Notes: a model not told the origin generated them from the sequence alone. Positions 14,870 through 22,983 are shown, counted from the stretch's first letter. The stretch: 26,311 nucleotides of DNA from an uncultured Collinsella sp. (GCA_902464645.1 CABQKL010000016.1:1-26311); one strand, 5' to 3'. A program made the numbers and translations.

Positions 14870-14916
14870 ATGGCCTCACCCCCCAGCTCGCATAGTAACC
14901 ATGTTTTTAATTCTAG

Positions 14917-15360
14917 TTAAAAACCGCTCACGTCAGAACGTTCCCAGCTGGCAACCTGGTCGGGAGATACCGTGCTCATCGCTTCGAACTTCCAGGTGCC
15001 GCCCGCTTTGAGATGGTTGGTGTTCGCAAGAGCCGTTCCCACCTGATTGCCGTCTGCGTCATACAGAACATACTCAATCTGAATGTAGCTTTGCTCTTTA
15101 TCCGTATTATTGGTCAACGTGCCAGTGATCTTATACGCGAACTGATTAGACGTATCCCCGGCCTCATCCGAAACCGTATAGGGTTCTTGTGCCTCTTTTT
15201 TCTCCTCGACTTGCTGGGTCTGTTCGGCAGGCTTTGCTGCATCACCCGTAGACGAATCAGACGAGTTACCGCCCATAGAACCCACGACGCCGGCAACAAC
15301 GAGCACCACGATGACGCCCAAAACGATCTTGCCGATCGGCTTCTTTCCCTCTTTTGCCAT
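14917..15360 (-). CDS. FxLYD-domain membrane-anchored protein
   Basis: A 147-residue protein. Seen: a basic N-terminus MAKEGKKPIGK, then one membrane helix at about 11-28 (IVLGVIVVLVVAGVVGS), then a Ser/Asp/Gln/Glu linker to about 60. A C-terminal extracytoplasmic beta-rich domain follows, with KITGTLTNNTDKEQSYIQ, then IEYVLYDADGNQVGTA and a tail of GGTWKFEA. This is the FxLYD pattern of surface proteins of unknown role. ATG 15360 has AGGAAGG seven bases upstream. It is the first gene of the probable operon with the HTH-like gene and the kinase, and might supply an outside-facing sensor or partner for the kinase; that is inference from position. Confidence 0.78.
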   Translation of the reverse strand: MAKEGKKPIGKIVLGVIVVLVVAGVVGSMGGNSSDSSTGDAAKPAEQTQQVEEKKEAQEPYTVSDEAGDTSNQFAYKITGTLTNNTDKEQSYIQIEYVLYDADGNQVGTALANTNHLKAGGTWKFEAMSTVSPDQVASWERSDVSGF

Positions 15361-15370
15361 TATGCATCCT

Positions 15371-15414
15371 TCCTACGATCCGGCTACCGTGCCGGCACAC
15401 AGCACATCGTAGGA
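15371..15414 (-). promoter_or_regulatory. Hairpin covering the ribosome site of the FxLYD gene
   Basis: TCCTACGAT (15371-15379) and ATCGTAGGA (15406-15414) form a nine-base-pair stem in the leader RNA. Its inner arm overlaps the AGGAAGG ribosome site (15366-15372), which would partly sequester it. A smaller GTGCCGGCAC palindrome lies in the loop. Confidence 0.4.
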
Positions 15415-15431
15415 GGCAGCGAGCTCAAATT

Positions 15432-15450
15432 CATTAGCTGGGAGCTAATG
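15432..15450. promoter_or_regulatory. 19-bp operator-like palindrome
   Basis: CATTAGCT (15432-15439) and AGCTAATG (15443-15450) separated by GGG, about 70 bp upstream of the -35 box of the flavoprotein operon. It is a perfect inverted repeat of the size of a dimeric repressor or activator site. Confidence 0.4.
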
Positions 15451-15518
15451 TCGCAGCACAGCTTGCCACCTGGCACTCATTGAGTCTTTTTTCCTTCACC
15501 GAACTCACTCCATTGTTG

Positions 15519-15546
15519 TTGACTATTAAACATTTAGACGTAAACT
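15519..15546 (+). promoter_or_regulatory. Promoter of the flavoprotein / aconitase X operon
   Basis: TTGACT (15519-15524), a 16-bp spacer, then TAAACT (15541-15546). The start site would be near 15553, giving a leader of about 30 bases before the TTG start. Confidence 0.6.
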
Positions 15547-15582
15547 GCTTTGTTACCTTGTCAACATCTGAAAGGAACCTCA

Positions 15583-17904
15583 TTGGGAAAAGACGTACTG
15601 GTGCAGCAACTCGTCGACTCATTCGACAGCTGGCCCGCCAAAAATTCCGGTTGCGGATCGTCCCGCATGACACAAGAGCTCTATCCTTTTGACAAGCTCT
15701 TCTCTCCCATCAAAATTAACAAGCTCACCGTCAAAAACCGCATTGTCATGGCACCGATGGGCAATATCGACATGTGCGAGGAAACTGGCCGCCCCAGTGA
15801 CATGATGCTGCAGTACTTTTTCGCCCGCGCCAAAGGCGGCTGCGGCCTCATCACAACAGGACTCGTACCGGTAAGCCACGGCATCGATACCACGGTCACC
15901 GAGCTGGACAAGCTCACCTATTTCCCGCGCATCGATCGAAGCCGAACCGTTATGGCAGGCTGGCGCGACCTTGCCCAAGGTGTCCATGCCTTCGGATCAC
16001 GCATTTTTGTCCAGCTTACGGCCGGACTCGGCCGCGTGGGCAACCCGCAATGCCTCATCACGCAAAAGAAGTTTCCGGTCTCGGCGAGTTTCTTGCCTAA
16101 CTACTACATCCCCGCCATTCCATGCATGCGCCTCTCGGACCAAAAGCTGCGCCGTATCGTAAACAATATCGGCCAAGCGGCGGCCGATGCTCATGCCATG
16201 GGCATCGATGGCGTCTATTTGCACGGGCACGAGGGTTATCTTATCGAGCAGCTCGGAAACCCCGCCTTTAACCATCGCAAGCTCGGACGTTATGCCGATT
16301 GGCGTCAGTTTGGCCTCGATATGATCAAAGAAATCCGTCGCCGCGTTGGGCCCGACTACCCCATCATGTACCGCATCGACCTTTCGCTTGCACTCGAGGA
16401 AACCTATGACGAGCAGGTCATGAATTCGACCTATCTGGGACGCATGCGCGGCGGCCGTACAGTCGAACAGACCCTGGGTTATATGGAAGAGCTCGTGGCG
16501 GCGGGAGTAGACATCTTTGACGTCGACCTTGGTTGCTATGACAACTGGTGGATGCCCCACCCGCCTGCGAGCATGCCCGCAGGCTGCTTCGTTCCCGTGG
16601 CGCGCGCCGTTCGAGAGCGCTTTGCCGCCGACAATATCCGCTCCAATGCCGGCCTTCCCGTACCCGTTGTCGCGGTGGGTAAGTTGGGCTACCCCGACAT
16701 TGCCGAACGCGCCCTTCGCAATGGCGACGCCGATATGATCATGCTCGGACGCCCGCTGCTTGCGGATCCCGAGTGGCCCAACAAGGCGTACGCCGGTCGC
16801 GTGGCAGATATTCGCCCCTGCATCGGATGCCAGGAAGGATGCCTCAACGAGTTTGTCGAAGGGGGCCATCCGCAGTGTGCCGTCAATCCACGCTGCAGCT
16901 TTGAATACCTCATGCCCCAGACACCCGCTCCCGCCAAAGAACCCAAACGCATAGCGGTGATAGGAGCCGGACCCGCTGGGATGGTCTGTGCGCTAATCGC
17001 CGCGCGTCGTGGCCACGACGTAAAGCTCATCGATGCCGAAGATGAACTTGGAGGAAAACTCCTCTCCGCCAGCGCCGCCCGGATCAAGTTCGACCTCGAT
17101 AACTACCGATCATATCTTGTTCGACAGGTGCGCGAGCAGGCAGAAAAACCCAACGGGAACCTGACACTCGAACTTGGACGGGCAGCACGCGCCGAAGATC
17201 TTGCAAAAGCAGGCTTCGACGCAATCGTGTGCGCGACAGGCACTTCCAATGCAATACCGCCCATCCCCGGTCTTACGGAGCTTGCAGCATCGGGCCATGC
17301 CGTGCTGGCAACGCAGCTACTGCGCCAACCCGCGCTGCTTGGCAACGCCAAAACCGTCACCATCATTGGCGGAGGGGCCGTGGGCTGCGAGGTTGCCCAA
17401 TGGCTCACCGTCGAACACGGCATACCACAGGTCAGCGTAATTGAAATGCTGCCTCACATGATGCAGGGCGCCTGCACGGCAAATCGCGGCCACCTACTCC
17501 ATACGCTCAGGGGACGCAATGTGCGGCTCCTCAATATGACACGCGTCGAGCGCGCGGAAGTCGGCGGCAAACGCGAGTCTGGAGCCCCATCGAGGTGTGC
17601 GCGTCTCCACTTGAGTCGCAACTGCCACAAAAACGTTCCCGACCCCTACGTCTCGTGGTCACCGGTCTTGCCCGAGAACGTCGAAAACCCGCTTGCACCC
17701 AAAATCGGCAACGACTGGAAGTCACTCGAGCTAACCTGCGACTTGGTAATCATTGCCTGCGGCGGACACCCCGACGACGCGCTGTTCTACAAACTGCAGC
17801 AGACGCACGCCGCTGACGAGCTGCATAACATCGGCGATGGGTTTGCGCCCGGCCGTGTGCTCGAAGCGGTCCGTGCGGCATACCGACTCGGCACCAATAT
17901 CTAA
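15583..17904 (+). CDS. Old-yellow-enzyme-type flavin/iron-sulfur NADH oxidoreductase (2-enoate / dienoyl-CoA reductase family)
   Basis: A 773-residue multidomain reductase. Seen: an FMN TIM-barrel (about 30-380) beginning LYPFDKLFSPIKINKL, with VMAPMGNID and the active-site segment YLHGHEGYLIEQL. A [4Fe-4S] motif has C413, C416, C420 and C432 (CIGCQEGCLNEF). A C-terminal FAD/NADH half follows, with VIGAGPAGM near 460 and IIGGGAVGCEV near 595. This is the layout of 2,4-dienoyl-CoA reductase, 2-enoate reductase and BaiCD-type enzymes, which reduce activated C=C bonds. The protein is longer than the usual 640-680 residues. It has about 28 extra N-terminal residues and an insertion near 665-705 between VERAEV and LTCDLVIIACGG. 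TTG 15583 has AAAGGA at an ideal spacing; ATG 15667 gives a more typical N-terminus but no ribosome site. It is first in the operon with aconitase X. Substrate unknown. Confidence 0.88.
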   Translation: MGKDVLVQQLVDSFDSWPAKNSGCGSSRMTQELYPFDKLFSPIKINKLTVKNRIVMAPMGNIDMCEETGRPSDMMLQYFFARAKGGCGLITTGLVPVSHGIDTTVTELDKLTYFPRIDRSRTVMAGWRDLAQGVHAFGSRIFVQLTAGLGRVGNPQCLITQKKFPVSASFLPNYYIPAIPCMRLSDQKLRRIVNNIGQAAADAHAMGIDGVYLHGHEGYLIEQLGNPAFNHRKLGRYADWRQFGLDMIKEIRRRVGPDYPIMYRIDLSLALEETYDEQVMNSTYLGRMRGGRTVEQTLGYMEELVAAGVDIFDVDLGCYDNWWMPHPPASMPAGCFVPVARAVRERFAADNIRSNAGLPVPVVAVGKLGYPDIAERALRNGDADMIMLGRPLLADPEWPNKAYAGRVADIRPCIGCQEGCLNEFVEGGHPQCAVNPRCSFEYLMPQTPAPAKEPKRIAVIGAGPAGMVCALIAARRGHDVKLIDAEDELGGKLLSASAARIKFDLDNYRSYLVRQVREQAEKPNGNLTLELGRAARAEDLAKAGFDAIVCATGTSNAIPPIPGLTELAASGHAVLATQLLRQPALLGNAKTVTIIGGGAVGCEVAQWLTVEHGIPQVSVIEMLPHMMQGACTANRGHLLHTLRGRNVRLLNMTRVERAEVGGKRESGAPSRCARLHLSRNCHKNVPDPYVSWSPVLPENVENPLAPKIGNDWKSLELTCDLVIIACGGHPDDALFYKLQQTHAADELHNIGDGFAPGRVLEAVRAAYRLGTNI

Positions 17905-17925
17905 CACGAAAGGATGGGCTCACAG

Positions 17926-19203
17926 ATGAACCTGACCTCCCAACAACAAGCCCTGCTCGACGGCGCCAAGGGCCCCGCCATGGCCAAAGTGGTCAAGACC
18001 CTCGTTATGTACGGCGAATGCTTTGGCGCCGAGCGTATGGTTCCCGTGACCGGCGCAAACGGTCATCTTGTCACAAGTTTTGGCCTCTCCATGCTCGGTC
18101 CAGTCTATGACCTTATGGATGAGCTGCTGAAAGACGGCGCCCTGTCCGGTCAGTCATTCTCGGTCGACCCGAGGCCCCTCGACCCCGCCGTCCCGGCCAA
18201 CCCGCTGCAAAAGCTGCTGTTCAAGATTATGTATTCCAAACAAGACGATTATGAGGCACAGCTGCGCAGCATGGGTCTATTGGACAACGATGCTTTCACC
18301 TGCACCTGTTACCAGCCCGAGGTTGGCAATCGACCTCGGCGTGGCGACATCCTAAGCTGGGCAGAAAGCAGCGCCGTGGTCTTTGCCAACTCCGTGCTGG
18401 GCGCTCGCTGCAATCGCAACTCCGGCATCATCGAGATGTTCGGCTCAATTGCCGGCTTTGTCCCGGAATTCGGCCTGCTCACCGATGAGGGCCGCAAGGC
18501 GACCTGGATCATCGAAGTCGACTGTAAGCGCAAGCCCGAAGCGCAAGTGCTTGGCAGCGCCATTGGCATGAAGGTGATGGAAGACGTCCCTTACATTAAA
18601 GGCCTCGACCGCTGGCTTGGCCGCGAACTCACACCCGGCACGCAGGACTACCTTAAGGACATGGGCGCCGCCAGCGCATCGAACGGCGCTGTCGGGCTCT
18701 ACCACGTGGACGGCATCACGCCCGAGGCCGTCGAACAAGGCGAACACCTCATAGCACTAGACGCCCAAATCTATCGCATTGACGACGCCGAGCTGGAACG
18801 CATCCGCTCGAGCTACCCCGTTATGTGGAAGAACCCGGGCGCACGCCCCAAGCTTGCCTTCATCGGCTGCCCCCACCTCTCGTCTGCACAACTCGCCCAT
18901 TGGGCAGACGCCATCTGCGATGGGCTGAGCGCCTCCGGCAAGTGCCGCGTGCAAGTACCCACCGTACTGACCGCCGCCCCATCCGTGGCAGACGCCTTCC
19001 GCAAGACTGCGGCATACAGACGCCTCTCGACTACCGGTGCCGTCGTCTCGAGCATCTGCCCGCTTATGTACACCAACAACCCGCTGTGCGGCAGCATGCC
19101 CATCATCACCAACTCCAACAAGTTGCGTACGTACTCGGCATCGCGCTACTACACCGACGACGAAGTGCTCGCCTACGTCACCACCGGAAAACCAATCAAA
19201 TAG
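17926..19203 (+). CDS. Aconitase X catalytic (large) subunit
   Basis: A 425-residue protein of the AcnX/DUF521 family, iron-sulfur lyases that remove water from small hydroxy acids. Characterised members include cis-3-hydroxy-L-proline dehydratase and, in archaea, mevalonate 5-phosphate dehydratase. Seen: MYGECFGAERMVPVTGANGHLV near the N-terminus, TCTCYQPEVGNRPRRGD (125-141), the conserved ANSVLGARCNRNSG (154-167), and C315 (IGCPHLS) and C378 (SSICPLMYTN), likely cluster ligands. ATG 17926 is preferred over ATG 17914, because AAAGGA overlaps the latter. It is followed 14 bases later by the small swivel subunit, the usual two-gene bacterial arrangement. It sits 21 bases after the flavoprotein gene. 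Which hydroxy acid it dehydrates cannot be read from the sequence. Confidence 0.88.
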   Translation: MNLTSQQQALLDGAKGPAMAKVVKTLVMYGECFGAERMVPVTGANGHLVTSFGLSMLGPVYDLMDELLKDGALSGQSFSVDPRPLDPAVPANPLQKLLFKIMYSKQDDYEAQLRSMGLLDNDAFTCTCYQPEVGNRPRRGDILSWAESSAVVFANSVLGARCNRNSGIIEMFGSIAGFVPEFGLLTDEGRKATWIIEVDCKRKPEAQVLGSAIGMKVMEDVPYIKGLDRWLGRELTPGTQDYLKDMGAASASNGAVGLYHVDGITPEAVEQGEHLIALDAQIYRIDDAELERIRSSYPVMWKNPGARPKLAFIGCPHLSSAQLAHWADAICDGLSASGKCRVQVPTVLTAAPSVADAFRKTAAYRRLSTTGAVVSSICPLMYTNNPLCGSMPIITNSNKLRTYSASRYYTDDEVLAYVTTGKPIK

Positions 19204-19217
19204 GAAGGCGACTCCTC

Positions 19218-19661
19218 ATGGAAAAAATCTTTCACGGCCGCGTCGTTGTCCCCGGAACTGCCCACGCCAAGGCACTTGTCTCTCACGGAGGGCTCAACAC
19301 GCTCGCATCGTTTCAGAAGGCACTGATGTTTGGCGACAAAAAGGCCACGTGTTCCGACCAAAACAATCCCGACTTGTACGGCAAACCTTTGGCGGGATGT
19401 GCCTTGTGTCTTCCGCAGACTATCGGCTCCACCACAGGCGGCATGGTGCTCTTCTGCGCCACCAAAATGGGGCGCCAACCCGCATGCCTGCTGTTTTCCA
19501 AACCCATTGACAGCCTTGCCGCCGCTGGCGCGATCCTCTCGGGTGTATGGACCGACACCCCCATGCCCACCATTGACAACCTGGGCGATGAGTTTCTCGA
19601 TGCTGTGTCGACGGGAGACGCCATCACCGTGACCGAAGACGGCACGGTCATCGTCGGCTAA
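19218..19661 (+). CDS. Aconitase X swivel (small) subunit
   Basis: A 147-residue protein of the DUF126/AcnX swivel family, which forms the mobile lid and supplies an active-site serine to the large subunit. Seen: a GRVVVPGTAHAKALVS start, DQNNPDLYGKPLAGCALCLP, then IGSTTGGMVL with S71 at the position of the conserved catalytic serine, and a C-terminal TGDAITVTEDGTVIVG strand pair. Length is normal. ATG 19218 has AGGAAGG upstream. It is co-directional with the large subunit across 14 bases, so the two are surely co-expressed. A possible 8-bp inverted repeat CGCCCGCA/TGCGGGCG (19677-19684, 19720-19727) lies in the 110-base gap after it, without a U tract. Confidence 0.88.
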   Translation: MEKIFHGRVVVPGTAHAKALVSHGGLNTLASFQKALMFGDKKATCSDQNNPDLYGKPLAGCALCLPQTIGSTTGGMVLFCATKMGRQPACLLFSKPIDSLAAAGAILSGVWTDTPMPTIDNLGDEFLDAVSTGDAITVTEDGTVIVG

Positions 19662-19771
19662 GGCTATCCGACCCGCCGCCCGCAGATGAACAACGTGTTT
19701 CGCCATTTCCCACGCGCGGTGCGGGCGATAATCTTGACGTATTCGATATACAACACGAAAGGAGTCCCACC

Positions 19772-21193
19772 ATGGGAGCATCGGTATCGGTCGCACAGGG
19801 CGCGCCTCTTGATGCAGGCGCCTACAAGGCAGACGAGGTAGCCGTCGAGCGCTTTTGCGAATTGCTGCGCATCCCCACCGTTTCGCGTGAGAACATCGCC
19901 GAGCGCGACGATGAGCCCTTCAGCCAGTGGATTCCCACGCTTCAGCGACTTTATCCGCATTTCTTTAAAGTCGCCGAGCTCACACGCGTCGACGACTTTG
20001 GCATGCTCCTGCGTTGGCCTGGCGCCGATTCCGCCTTGGACCCCATCGTCATGATGGCGCATCAGGACGTCGTGCCCGTCGAGGGCCAAGACTGGAAGCA
20101 CGATCCCTTTGGAGCCGAGATCTTCGACGGCGAGATCTGGGCCCGCGGATCACTCGACACCAAGTGCATCGTCTCGGCTTTCTTCGAGGCCGCCGAGCAT
20201 TTGATTGCCCAGGGCTTCGTTCCCCCGCGCGATGTCTGGTTCTTCTCGAGCGATGGCGAGGAAATCGCCGCACCTACTGCAACCCATGCAGTGCAGTGGC
20301 TTCGCGAGCATAACATCCATCCCTACATGGTGCTCGATGAGGGTGGCGCCGTGGCAACCGACGCCCCGCTCGGCGTCACCGAACCCGTTGCCATGGTAGG
20401 CGTGTCCGAGAAGGGCCACGTCGACCTTGCCGTCACGGCGCGCGCCGACGGCGGCCATGCCTCTACGCCTGCGGCAAACGATGCCTGCCGTCTTCTCTGC
20501 CGTGTATGCGAGACTATCTCGGCCAACCCCGGCAAGCCGCAGCTCACGCCCGCCGTCGAGGCCACACTGACCGAGCTGGGTGCCCGCAGCAGCGCGACGT
20601 TTCAGGCAATCTTTGGCAACCTCTGGCTCACACGCCCCGCGGTTACCAAGATTATGGCCGCCAGCCCCGAGACCTCGGCCATGCTGCGCACAACCTATGC
20701 GCTCACGCAGCTCGAAGGCTCCAACGCGCATAACGTGCTGCCACCGATCGCTCGCGCCAATTTCAACGTTCGCATCGCTCCGTTCGAGACCATCGCCGAT
20801 GCCGTTGAGCGCGCTCGCAGGCTCGCCGCTCAGCAGTGCCGCGCCTCGGGCGTAAGCCCCGACCATGTCACCGTCGAAATCAACGAGGCGATTCCCTACA
20901 CCGAGCCCGCGCCCATCTCGCCTTACGAAAACGATGCCGCCTTCAACTACATCCATCGCTGCGTGTCTGGTGTCTATCCCGAGGCCGGCTTTGCCCCCTA
21001 CGTGCAGAACTCCTGCACCGACTCGCGCGAGTTCAACGAGATCTGCGATCGCGTCTACCGCTTCTGCGGCTTTATCTACTCGGGCGAGGCACGCAAGCTC
21101 ATCCATGCCGCCAACGAACGCATCGGCGTCGACGTCTACAAGCGCGGCATCGAATTCTATGTGGCGTTTCTTGCCAACCTTGAACAACTGTAG
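19772..21193 (+). CDS. M20 metallopeptidase, PM20D1 / carboxypeptidase S-like
   Basis: A 473-residue two-zinc hydrolase. Seen: metal ligands in MMAHQDVVPV (H97, D99), then W-x-x-x-PF and GEIWARGSLDTK with bridging D129, the catalytic Glu in SSDGEE (163/164), LDEGG (189-190), the lid-domain GGHAS (H229) and a last ligand in LIHAANERIGVDVY. VSEKGHVDL and YRFCGFIYSGEARKLIHAANE are closer, to my eye, to vertebrate PM20D1 and yeast carboxypeptidase S than to PepV or ArgE. That subgroup hydrolyses N-acyl amino acids or C-terminal peptide bonds. No signal peptide, so cytoplasmic. ATG 19772 follows GAAAGGAG by seven bases. It lies between aconitase X and an MFS transporter and may release an amino acid from a conjugate for the upstream enzymes. 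Confidence 0.87.
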   Translation: MGASVSVAQGAPLDAGAYKADEVAVERFCELLRIPTVSRENIAERDDEPFSQWIPTLQRLYPHFFKVAELTRVDDFGMLLRWPGADSALDPIVMMAHQDVVPVEGQDWKHDPFGAEIFDGEIWARGSLDTKCIVSAFFEAAEHLIAQGFVPPRDVWFFSSDGEEIAAPTATHAVQWLREHNIHPYMVLDEGGAVATDAPLGVTEPVAMVGVSEKGHVDLAVTARADGGHASTPAANDACRLLCRVCETISANPGKPQLTPAVEATLTELGARSSATFQAIFGNLWLTRPAVTKIMAASPETSAMLRTTYALTQLEGSNAHNVLPPIARANFNVRIAPFETIADAVERARRLAAQQCRASGVSPDHVTVEINEAIPYTEPAPISPYENDAAFNYIHRCVSGVYPEAGFAPYVQNSCTDSREFNEICDRVYRFCGFIYSGEARKLIHAANERIGVDVYKRGIEFYVAFLANLEQL

Positions 21194-21244
21194 AACGGGG
21201 GCCGATAGCGCCCCTCCCCGTTTTTACCGACCAGGAGAACCAGC

Positions 21245-22564
21245 ATGACCCAACCAAATCTTAAGCGGGCGGCCCGGCTCGACACCAAGGCCGTCGCCCT
21301 CGCCTCCCTACCCTTTATGGGCATGATCAGTTTTTGGCAGGTCTACGACGGCATCGTTCCCAAGATGCTCACAGGGACCTTTGGCCTATCCAACTCGCTC
21401 ACCGGCGCGATCATGGCCATCGATAATGTCTTTGGCCTGTTCCTGCTTCCGCTCTTTGGCATCCTCTCGGACCGTTGCACAAGCAAACTCGGGCGCCGAA
21501 CGCCCTTTATCTTGGGCGGCTCCGCGGTAGCAATGCTCTCCGTCCCGCTCATCGCGATTGCCAACAACATGGGCAGCCTACCTCTGCTCATTGGCGCGAT
21601 TATCCTCACGCTTTTGGCAATATGCGCCTACCGCACCATGACGGTTGCCATCGTGGCCGATATTACGCCTCGCCCACTGCGAACCAAGGCGGACTCGATC
21701 GAAAAGATCGTCGGCTATGCGGGAACGGGCCTTATGCTCGTCGCTATCTCGGTCATGGTTCCCAAGGCCGACAAACCCGATTATCTCCCGCTCTTTATCT
21801 TGCAGACCGCCTTTATCCTCGTGTCGGCCGTTGTCTACGGCGTCTTTGTCCGTGAGCCCGCCCTCGTCGAAAAGATGCGCGAGAAATCGCTGTCCATGGG
21901 CATCGACGAGGATCAGATTGACAAAGATGACTCCCCCGAGGCCGGCGGTAAAAATCGCATTGCAGACGCCGGCGTACGCCGCTCCATCATCATGCTGCTC
22001 GCCGCAACGTTTTTCTATTACATGAGCTATAACGCCATGACCACCAATATCAGCCGCTATGCCGATATGTTCTACGGCATGGAGGGCGGTTCCTATGCCA
22101 TCATCAATATCGTGACGATTGCAGGCGCGCTGCTAAGCTACGTACCCTTGGCAAATCTTTCGCTCAAAATCGGCCGTAAAAAGGTCGCCCTGGGCACCGC
22201 CGTCATCATGGTTTTATGCCCCGCGCTTCTTTGGCTGGCACCCGGTTTCTCGCCCGTGCTGTACGGCGTCTTTTTGTTGATGGGCGTTGCGCTGGGCGGC
22301 GTGGACCTGTGCGTGTACACGATGATTCTGGAGTGCTGCAGCTCCCAAAGCGTGGGCCGCTACTCCGGTTACTACTACACCGTGAGCATGGCGGCTCAGG
22401 TGGCGACACCGATTCTCTCCGGCATCGTTATGGACGTGGCGCCGTCGATGCTCTTCGCCTACATCACGGCAATGGGCATGTTTATGGCCGCGAGCATTGC
22501 CGCCGCCAAGCACGGCAATGCCATCTTGATCGACGAGGTCGCTCGCCGCGAGGCAGCAAAGTAG
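21245..22564 (+). CDS. MFS transporter, GPH / SLC45-like
   Basis: A 439-residue integral membrane protein with about 12 hydrophobic segments. Seen: MISFWQVYDGIVPKML in helix 1. The loop 2-3 motif DNVFGLFLLPLFGILSDR-x-x-S-x-x-GRRTPF is typical of the glycoside-pentoside-hexuronide and SLC45 branch of the major facilitator superfamily. A charged cytoplasmic loop falls in the middle (KMREKSLSMGIDEDQIDKDD, about 205-230), and a second GRKKVALG motif starts the C-terminal half. ATG 21245 has AGGAG seven bases upstream. It is the last gene before a strong terminator and most likely imports the substrate of the operon. GPH members usually carry sugars, but the neighbours suggest an amino-acid-like conjugate, so the substrate is open. 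Confidence 0.86.
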   Translation: MTQPNLKRAARLDTKAVALASLPFMGMISFWQVYDGIVPKMLTGTFGLSNSLTGAIMAIDNVFGLFLLPLFGILSDRCTSKLGRRTPFILGGSAVAMLSVPLIAIANNMGSLPLLIGAIILTLLAICAYRTMTVAIVADITPRPLRTKADSIEKIVGYAGTGLMLVAISVMVPKADKPDYLPLFILQTAFILVSAVVYGVFVREPALVEKMREKSLSMGIDEDQIDKDDSPEAGGKNRIADAGVRRSIIMLLAATFFYYMSYNAMTTNISRYADMFYGMEGGSYAIINIVTIAGALLSYVPLANLSLKIGRKKVALGTAVIMVLCPALLWLAPGFSPVLYGVFLLMGVALGGVDLCVYTMILECCSSQSVGRYSGYYYTVSMAAQVATPILSGIVMDVAPSMLFAYITAMGMFMAASIAAAKHGNAILIDEVARREAAK

Positions 22565-22587
22565 GAGACCGAATTAACTACCGTGCG

Positions 22588-22630
22588 AAAGGGGTCGGAT
22601 GGGCAAAACGCCCATCCGACCCCTTTTTCG
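22588..22630 (+). terminator. Rho-independent terminator of the catabolic operon
   Basis: A perfect 17-base-pair stem (22588-22604 with 22610-22626), an AAAAC loop and TTTTT. It ends the MFS transporter transcript and lies close to the convergent small membrane protein gene. Confidence 0.95.
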
Positions 22631-22657
22631 TTTCATCCTCAAGAAGCTTGTCGAAGC

Positions 22658-22981
22658 CTACCCCACCGTGACGGATTCCCCAGTAAAGGTGCTGATGAGC
22701 AGCAGGATAAAGAACGCCAAGTAACTGATGCTCAGCGGGTACGCAATAATCAGGAAGACGACCCAGCCGACATTGGTGTTACCGTCGGCACGGCGTTGCT
22801 CGCGATTGCGGCAGAGCCAAATCGTCACGCCAATGGCCACAATCAACAGCACAAGTGCCGCTGCCGCCAGTCCAGCAAGCGCAAACATCACGCCAATGCT
22901 CACAGCAATAACCGGGAGCAGCAGCAAGCCGCACCCGCACCCACCCGGACTATACACGGCAGACTGTCGACGTCGTTCCAT
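22658..22981 (-). CDS. Small membrane protein of unknown function, three hydrophobic segments
   Basis: A 107-residue protein I do not recognise. Seen: a basic start MERRRQSAVYSPGGCGCG, two adjacent hydrophobic segments (LLLLPVIAVSIGVMFALAG and AAALVLLIVAIGVTIWL), a charged cytoplasmic-looking loop (CRNREQRRADGN), and a third segment VGWVVFLIIAYPLSISY running into AFFILLLISTF. ATG 22981 is three bases past the stop of the amidohydrolase gene, with GGAG in that gene's last codons, so the two are coupled. An in-frame GTG at 22987 overlaps the same stop but has no room for a ribosome site. It is probably an accessory of unknown role. Confidence 0.7.
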   Translation of the reverse strand: MERRRQSAVYSPGGCGCGLLLLPVIAVSIGVMFALAGLAAAALVLLIVAIGVTIWLCRNREQRRADGNTNVGWVVFLIIAYPLSISYLAFFILLLISTFTGESVTVG

Positions 22982-22983
22982 CG

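Noticed and set aside
15481..15496. A terminator at the TTTTTT run upstream of the flavoprotein promoter
   Set aside because: The only nearby symmetry, ACTCA-T-TGAGT, has a one-base centre and cannot form a hairpin.
20150..21187. A 345-codon minus-strand frame opposite the M20 hydrolase gene
   Set aside because: It has no domain signal or ribosome site; the plus-strand M20 metal-binding residues are all in place.
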